This document shows, piece by piece, positions 57,539-64,000 of a stretch of DNA of 64,000 nucleotides. The notes beneath the pieces are model-generated. The model was not told the origin of the DNA. It worked only from the letters and a program-made list of their open reading frames with translations, and made no database searches. Source of the stretch: Gymnothorax reevesii. Taxonomy: Eukaryota > Chordata > Actinopteri > Anguilliformes > Muraenidae. Location: NCBI GenBank assembly GCA_029721435.1, contig CM056586.1, positions 73,983,107 to 74,047,106 on the forward strand. The letters run 5' to 3'. The position numbers and the translations under genes are program-made. The number at the start of each line of letters is the position of its first letter. Within the stretch, counting starts at the first letter, position 1.

Positions 57539-57775
57539 CAGTAGCATTATTATAGATCACCGACAAGTAAGTAAAAAATTGTAGGAAATTGTGTGGAATT
57601 TGATCTGGACCACTCCCAAAATGAAATAGCTTCTATGATGGGCCAAGACACACCTCTGGAAAAAAAATAAATAAAAATCTGTCCATTGTTAGCAATGTTG
57701 CTAACAAACTAAAAAACATTCCCACATTCTGCACCAAAGGTAAAACATAACCTCCGTGGTGGAGGTAATCACTGA
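57539..57775. repeat. Right half of the old repeat split by Tc1
   Basis: Continues the repeat interrupted at 54839. It ends AACCTCCGTGGTGGAGGTAA, the inverted partner of the CCTCCGCCAAGG motif at its left. A related copy is at 63472-63739. Confidence 0.6.
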
Positions 57776-59761
57776 GTGCAGGAAGGAAATAATTGCACGT
57801 ACATACGGCAAATGTAGTATCTTCATGCAAATAATTTTTCATTTTGCTTGATTAAACATTCAATTTCTTGCTTAAAATTGTAACTTGAGCCTCTCGACTT
57901 CCCCAACTTGTGCTCAACATTCTAATTTTCTCTCTCTCAAGCTCCCTGCCGCATGCAGTCAGAACCATACATTTCCACTCACAGAGCCTCTCTCTTGTGG
58001 TCAATATACCCAGAGTTCCCAGTGTTCCCAGCACACCCTGTTTTACCCTCTCTTCTCCCTCAAGTTGGACCAGTACTATCACAGTCTCAATTCCCAGCCA
58101 ATATAATTCCTGATTGGCCGACTTGATCTCCAATGACAATTTCTGGTCAAAAGGGGTACGCTCTGTGCGCAGGTGTTCAGACAAACTTTGACTTAGTCTC
58201 ATTCAGTCAGGCTGCCTCAGTAGGCAGCTTTTATACGAAATAAGAAGCAGAGGAAACCTAAAATTTAAGTTCCCTGATTGGGCAAAATTTCAAAGAAATA
58301 TCAATTGATTCCTACACAGCAAAGGAGTTTGGATTCAAGGCGACAGCACAACATAGCACAAATTTCACAAAATTTCAAGCCTTATTTTATCATTGAATTA
58401 ACTTCCGATATTTTTGAGGCGAAAAATTGCCTGTGTAGATGTCGAATGTTGGCTGTTTTGTGGGAAAGGATGCTGAATTAAAGATTTGCTCTTATTTTTT
58501 CAGTGTTGAAGGTCCACAAACTAAACCTGCAGCAAGCTGACGTTTCCCATGGAAACCACTGATACTGCCCCGAAATGCATGCCGAGCTAGTCACATGACT
58601 CTTCCTCGTTAGAGTCGTTCCTCTCACGTAACCTTTTGAACAACCGGTTCCTATTTTTTTGCCAATTTAATTTTCTGTTATTCTCTCAGATTCCAATGTA
58701 GACCAGCAGGTCACAGGTGAAGCCTAAGTCTCAGTGGGAGATGATGCTATTATAAGCCAGCAGATATATTCTTCTATATGGCAACTGTGATAAACTAAGT
58801 TCTTGCGGATTCATACAGTGTCAAAATAGTACCTTGTGCTTGCATTCTTAATTCTAAAGTCTTGGAGGTAATACAATATTCCTCTATTGGGTAAGACTCA
58901 AATTATACTTTTAATTTTTCAAACTGCTCTAGGTCTTCATCAGGCATTACAAACAAAATGACTTCTCACGAGGTAGATCGGCACCTGTGTGGACGAAGAG
59001 CACTCGATGCTCCTGAGGAACACGACACCACATCAAAGACCCAGACAAACACTAAAGAAGCATAAATTCACAATACATCTCAGTAAACATCTCACATCAA
59101 ATGCTTCTTTCGGACGTTAAGGTGACACTGTATCCAAGACAAATATCCTATACTTTCCTAAGTAGGAGCAAATTCTCAATGCCCCACCCTAAGGTGGAGG
59201 CCCAAGATTTCCAACCCCAATATATTAGCAGGCACTGACACTTGCAGCCAGACCGTGTCATGGTTCGGGAGCTCTGAGAGCGGTTTTTGGCTCTCGTCCG
59301 GGACGGTATCGTTTTGCTCCCTATCGGATTCCTGGGCCAGCTGGCATTGATTAGCGTGGCCTGGACTCTATTTCAGCTCCTATGTCGCCTCGCTCCCGTT
59401 GCTAGAGTGTCAGTTCTTCTAAGGCGCTTTAGCCGGTAAGGTCTCTTGTGAGATTATTGTTCAAGGACTTCGCTGCATAACAGGATCAGTGTGAGTGAGT
59501 GAGGGGATCTTTGATTTATTTCCCTTTTCTTTTGTTTTCCTCAGGCTCGCTTATTTTCAACCACGGATGGCGTCTGGTCCGTAGGTAGCGCGAGCCTCGT
59601 TATTTTTATCTGTTTAGTTTCTCTCCACGCTGTGAGGTTTGCCTTCTTTTCATATTTGGCTGCTGCTCTTGACGTCCACCGTCTGCAGATATCACAGTCC
59701 GTTAGAAATGGGGTGCAACAGTTTTTCACATCCCCTCCATTAATGCTACTCCTGTGTTCAC

Positions 59762-59763
<2 letters not shown>
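57776..59763. other. No supported gene
   Basis: Unique-looking sequence, locally pyrimidine-rich at 57890-58080. Between about 59255 and 59480 there is a GC-richer stretch with a TGTCATGGTTCGGG motif and GGCATTGATTAGCGTGG that may be the remains of a retroelement untranslated region; no ends can be set. Confidence 0.35.
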
Positions 59764-59798
<35 letters not shown>

Positions 59799-59846
59799 GT
59801 GTGGTGTGTGTGTGTGTGTGTGTGTGCGCGTGTGCGTGCAAGAACG
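59764..59846. repeat. (TG)n microsatellite with interruptions
   Basis: Two TG blocks separated by ATGGTGTGG; a TGCGCGTGTGCGTGC segment follows. Confidence 0.95.
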
Positions 59847-60302
59847 CAATGTCTTTCCCATGTGAGCCAAACCACTGGTACATCTAATGAGGTACTAGGA
59901 ACATTCCAGAAACTGCATGAATCCCCAGGAGCTTGGATTATTATAGTAACAAGAGTTACTCCTAACTTGTGGCTTCTAGTTTCACCTTATACTGAAAGGT
60001 TGAGGCTACACCGGCTATCTGGATTGTAGCAGGAATTGAGAGAGTAACAGGCAGTTAAATTGAAAAAAAAATCGATTTAGTAGTAGTATTAGTCATCCTG
60101 AATATGGCACTAATTTGATAGGGACCATTTAACTTTCCTTGTTTATTACAGCATAGGCAGCACATGTTCCAATAGCTCGCAGTGTAATCAGTGTGGGACA
60201 GTCAGCTGGTGTTGATGGTGGACTGCAGGGAAGAGACACATGAATGCCACCAAAGGATGGTCCTAAAATTCCAGCTCTGCAATATCGAAATTTTCTGCTT
60301 AC

Positions 60303-60395
60303 CACTGGTCGCTGTATAACTTCACGCATCAGTATCCGTTGGTCATCTAATTCAGAATAAAATGTACACACGCTCTCTACAGTATTTCCAGACAT
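60303..60395 (-). CDS. Candidate first coding exon, minus strand
   Basis: ATG (60393-60395, purine at -3) opens a 31-codon frame MSGNTVESVCTFYSELDDQR + ILMREVIQRPV that ends at a CCAGTG|GTAAGC donor in phase 0. Downstream on the same strand TCTCTTCCCTGCAG (around 60224) would suit an acceptor. The peptide is not low complexity. It may belong to a gene or to a mobile element; I recognise neither. Confidence 0.27.
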
Positions 60396-60993
60396 TTTAT
60401 TTCTGTCGTTAGGGAAAGACGATTTGACAGGGGAACTGAATTGAACAAAAAAGTAGTTGGACTAACACTGACAACACAACATTACCAAACTACTGGGGTA
60501 ACTAACACAAATATTGGATCTACGCATTTGTGACACACACAATGACAGACTGAAGACCATTTACTTTATTCATTTCTGTGTTGATAGAGCAATGGCCTGT
60601 GTGCAGGTCTGTTAGGACAGAATGCCATATATTTGCATTGTATGCAGCTCTAAGTGTGTTTATTTCAAATCAGCCTTGTTATATCGCTAGCTATTTGGCT
60701 ACAGACATGAACACACATACACAGCGATTTTTGTTATGTTTGTTATAAAGAAAATGCCTATAATACATTAAAATGGCATGAAACAAAGATGATCCAATGG
60801 TTATTATAAATTATTTACGAAGAAAATACTTCTATTTGTAATTTCCTTTTTCTGCTTCAGAAACATTAAAGTAACACTAGGCGCCCGTGGGTTTGAGGGC
60901 GGAACTTTCAAATCCTGCAGTTCAATACGACTATGCCCACCATCGATCACAACGCACCATCTGTGTATGTGGATAGAGATGTGGGCATCTATT

Positions 60994-61008
60994 GGGGGGG
61001 GGGGGGGG
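60994..61008. repeat. Poly-G tract, 15 bp
   Basis: Uninterrupted G run. Confidence 0.95.
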
Positions 61009-61711
61009 TTTGATTGACGGCTGTATCATTCCAATCATTTGAGTCGGTCGTACGTTTGATTGGCTGTTGTTTTTTAGCTCTTTCCCCTGACAGGATAGAC
61101 GTATTTTTTTCATTCCAGTGTCAAACATCTTGTGTTTCATAGCTCTGTCGATCTCTGTAGAGGTAGAATAAGAATTTTAAGAAATTGTAACAAATCTGCA
61201 GGAGCCTAGTGTACCATTGACGGCCATTTTGCTGATAATTCGTAAGGCTTTCGGAGAGATTTCTCCTACCCCTCCATTTGGAGAGTGTCTTTGAAAAACC
61301 CCAGTCGAGCCCCTGCACTTCACCCTTCCCCTCTACCTCAGTAAGAACTGGGACCCTGTACCACAACACATGAACATGTCAAACCAAGGATTAAGGCCAT
61401 GTGGTAGAGGTGAGGGGTGAAATGGGATATACAAACAACTGGAAATAAATCGCCCAACTGCAAATGAGTAGAAAGGATTTCCAGCAATTACCTATGTGTT
61501 GAGGCCAGGCTGCCTGAGAGAGTAGACTCGTAGAGGCTGAAAGAAGTCTTAAAGAATCCCAAAATGTCATCACATGGCCCACAGGCAGCTCTGGCTCCTG
61601 TATTCTAGTGTTGTGCCATTTGACAGAAGCTCTACAAACTTTATCCATATAGGAAGTGAACCAGAGCGCACTTTTACTGTCGAGGAAAAAAATAACATTG
61701 GTGAAGCCGTC
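61009..61711. other. No supported gene
   Basis: Unique-looking; overlapping open frames of about 80-110 codons on the minus strand show no domain. Confidence 0.4.
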
Positions 61712-61975
61712 CACTATTATTGGCAACCTTAGTAAATATTAGCTGAAATGCTATGAAAAAATGTGGCTTGTGACAATCTCCATAATCTTTTATTCAAAAC
61801 ATTGACAACAATCTAACCTTGAATTCAAAACCAATGATTGAATTTTGGCAAACATATTTTCATCTTCAAATATTTTCCCCAAAACTTATGTGCCACAATT
61901 ATTGCCATCCTCAGAACATCTTTCAAAAAAATTTCAATTGAAGAATATTCCTATTCACATTTTATAAGGTCACCA
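61712..61975. mobile_element. Terminal region of a Tc1-like element
   Basis: ATTATTGGCAACCTTAG near the left and GTGCCACAATTATTGCCATC near the right are typical of the long inverted repeats of a fish Tc1 family whose end reads GTGCCAATAATTGT. It lies directly before the next remnant and may be its left end. Confidence 0.5.
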
Positions 61976-61979
61976 GTTT

Positions 61980-62406
61980 GAAAAGGAAACCACGATTTCT
62001 GCTCTCCACCAGAAAATCTTGAAGAAAAATGTCTGGACATATTTTCGCAACCTAAAGCTCAAGCGCAATTGGCTTATGCAGCAGAACAATTATCTAAAGC
62101 ACATGAGGGGCTCAAAAGAAACAAAATGAAGGCTTCAGACTGGCCTAGTCAAAGTCCTGACTTGAATCCGAATGAGATGCGGTGGCATGACCTTATACAG
62201 GCAGCTCATGGTTGCAAACCCTCCAATGTGGCTGAATTAAAATCATTCTGTGACCAGGAGTGTTTCAGAATTACCCCACTGCAATGTAAAAGACGCACGT
62301 TGCCCTTGTCTTTAAGGTATTTGGATGATATGAAAAATTGAAATAAGAAAAAAAAAGTAATAATAGAAGAAATTGGGAAGGGGGCAAATACTTTTTAAAA
62401 ACACTG
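61980..62406 (+). pseudogene. Tc1-like transposase C-terminal remnant and right end
   Basis: The frame reads EQLSKAHEGLKRNKMKASDW, then SQSPDLNPNEMRWHDLIQAA and KPSNVAELKSFCDQE. The catalytic Glu of the DLNP-IE motif is kept in NEMRW. The right end GGGGGCAAATACTTTTT...ACACTG followed by TA (62407-62408) corresponds to the end of the 54842-57536 family. The N-terminal half is missing. Confidence 0.8.
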
Positions 62407-62408
62407 TA

Positions 62409-63238
62409 TTCACCAAGGGACCTAGTATTAGTGGAGGGCATTGTGAGTTTGCCAGCAAATATCTTGGCATAGACCAAGACTTCTGGCAGAATGTTTTTTG
62501 GACAGACAAAATTAAGATATTATGAAGTGAATGGGCCATAATATCAGGAGAGATGTTTGGTGAAAACCAATGACAGCATTTAAGCAGAAGAACTTGATAC
62601 GGCCAGTAAAGCTCGCTGGTGGAAATATTGTGGTTTGGGTCATCAGAGAATCCACAGTGAATTCTTCATTGTGCCAGAGGATGGTTGAGGAAAATGTGAG
62701 ACCATCTGTCCGGAGATTAAAATTCAACCAAAAATGGACACTGCAACATGACGATAACTTTTCAACTTTCCACTAAATCCACCGAGGAAGAAATGGAAAG
62801 ATCTGGAATCGCCAATTCAAAGCCCAGATTTAAATCCCATCAAGATGCTGTGAGGGGATTTAAAACAGGCCATAAACACAATAAACCCCTGAAAAACTGC
62901 AAAACTGAAAGACTTCAGCTTGGGCGGTTGGGCTAAACTTTCTCCCAGGCGATGTCAAAGACTGGTTAACAGTTGCATGAAACGCCCACTTCCAGTCAAA
63001 GGGGGCCATCTCAGCAAATAGAGCCAAGCCTACACTTACTTTTTCGGCAGATATAAATCTATAAATTTACAGTTGAATAAGTTACCACCGTTCAATTTTA
63101 GATTTTCTTTTGTTCAGTTGGACCATCCTTATCTATCCATACTGCTTGAATGAAGCTTGAATACTGAATACTGTCCACAAATGTTATAATAGACAAAAAG
63201 CACTTTATGGGGTGTACTTACTTTTTCTCATGACTGCA
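62409..63238 (+). pseudogene. Third Tc1-like remnant, separate family
   Basis: Nucleotide blocks CAAGACTTCTGGCAGAATGTTTTTTGGACAGAC (first-Asp region), GGTGGAAATATTGTGGTTTG and GAGAATGTGAGACCATCTGTCC-type sequence follow the Tc1 transposase order, and the CAAAGCCCAGATTTAAATCC stretch is the DLNP region. The end reads GGGGTGTACTTACTTTTTCT + CATGACTGCA, a different terminal repeat from the two other families. Frameshifts and stops throughout. Confidence 0.7.
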
Positions 63239-63471
63239 TTTAAAAATGCCATTCAGCTTTTACACAGTCTGCTTTAAATAGCATGTTTTTTTACTTTGTT
63301 AGCAATGATAATGATATATATCAGCGAGCACTTAAATCTAACTAAAAGTGTTACAAGTTGTTCACTGTCCAGGAATTAAACATTTTTTTTTAAAATCACA
63401 TTTTAGGAATGTGCAGCCTAGATAGTCATTCTAATCATTCACCCCAGTTACACGACAGCTTTGCCTGGTCT

Positions 63472-63739
63472 TTTTACCTCCGCCAAGGAGGTTATGTTTT
63501 CGCAAGTGTTGGTATGTCTGTCTGTCTGTCTGTCTGTTTGTGTACAAGATGTCTATTTATTATTTTTTGAGTTATCCCTGAAATTTTGTGTGTAGGTTGC
63601 AATTACATCAGAGATGGACCCCATTGATTTTGACTGCAGTTGGTCAATCAATATGGCCGCCACGGCAGCCATCTTGAAATCCTATGACACGCAATAACTG
63701 AACTTGGCGGAGGTTTGCACTCTCAGAGTGCCTCTAGTT
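63472..63739. repeat. Dispersed repeat bounded by CCTCCGCCAAGG motifs
   Basis: Starts ACCTCCGCCAAGGAGGTTAT and ends CTTGGCGGAGGTTTGCACTC + TCAGAGTGCCTCTAG; the ends are inverted relative to each other. A (TCTG)n tract lies at 63513-63540. The same family is split by Tc1 at 54775-57775. Confidence 0.75.
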
Positions 63740-63741
63740 TT

Positions 63742-64000
63742 AACCCCTTAAGCCCTGAGCCTCTTTTTCGAAAATGGCAAGCCCAAAATGAAATGAGTAT
63801 ATCTCTTTAACTATTTGGTCCATTTGATTAATCTTAATATCATAATGAAGGCAAAACCATTTGGGGTTTCTACCATGGTGTAAAAATCAGTGTATATGTC
63901 AATGAGTCAGAGTAAATGAAGGTGGAACACAGTATAAATCAAAGACCTCATTTTGCACCAAACAAAGTTTTACATCTATGCCTTGTAAACTTAATTAGTC
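63742..64000. repeat. Possible further TTAA-type element, truncated by the window
   Basis: TTTTAACCCCTTAAGCCCTG repeats the TTAACCCCTTAA start of the element at 47252. The interior is A/T-rich and the right end is outside the window. Confidence 0.35.

Noticed and set aside
59255..59480. LTR or non-LTR leader suggested by TGTCATGGTTCGGG
   Set aside because: No ends, duplication or coding sequence to define an element.

Overview
The window looks like vertebrate, most probably teleost, nuclear DNA. Several Tc1-like DD34E transposon families typical of fish genomes are present, together with TTAA-flanked and TAA-flanked short inverted-repeat elements, a PIF/Harbinger remnant, retroposon and LTR debris, abundant (CA)n tracts and very large minisatellites. 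No bacterial-style gene or operon, rRNA, tRNA or CRISPR array was seen. The six-frame open frames longer than 200 codons are tandem-repeat artefacts, except one Tc1 transposase (13.9-15.5 kb).

Layout. 0-4.5 kb: a 2.2-kb, 26-bp minisatellite followed by a TA/CA/CG tract. 4.5-24.7 kb: mostly unique, non-repetitive DNA, interrupted by a nearly complete 1,610-bp Tc1-like element (13.93-15.54 kb), a TAA-flanked element with a smaller palindromic element inside it (20.5-21.1 kb) and Tc1 fragments (21.2-22.6 kb). 24.7-25.8 kb: a CA-derived minisatellite. 25.8-37.8 kb: mostly unique sequence, with a palindromic TTAA-flanked MITE and a CpG-rich promoter-like segment near 34 kb. 37.8-39.9 kb: a small minisatellite and a decayed Harbinger element (transposase on +, Myb-like gene on -). 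40.57-44.29 kb: two unrelated minisatellites only about 250 bp apart, including a 3-kb array of about 100 30-bp units. 44.8-54.7 kb: MITEs, Tc1 debris and one exon-like segment (46.4 kb, minus strand). 54.8-57.8 kb: a clear nest of mobile elements (old repeat > Tc1 > retroposon and solo LTR). 61.7-63.2 kb: three abutting Tc1 remnants. The right edge holds two more dispersed repeats.

Host genes. No complete host gene can be recognised. Several minus-strand segments have the look of exons (splice sites plus an open frame): 46404-46572 is the best; 17674-17717 with 17269-17483, 8080-8191 and 60303-60395 are weaker. A CpG-rich segment near 34.35-34.64 kb could be a promoter with a 5' noncoding exon. 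If some of these are real, much of the window is intronic or intergenic DNA of one or more minus-strand genes. This is inference and no product is named.

The most informative structures are the datable nest of transposons, two Tc1 transposases that both carry a TGA at codon 3, the TTAA-flanked MITE families, and the internal duplication pattern of the 30-bp and 26-bp arrays.
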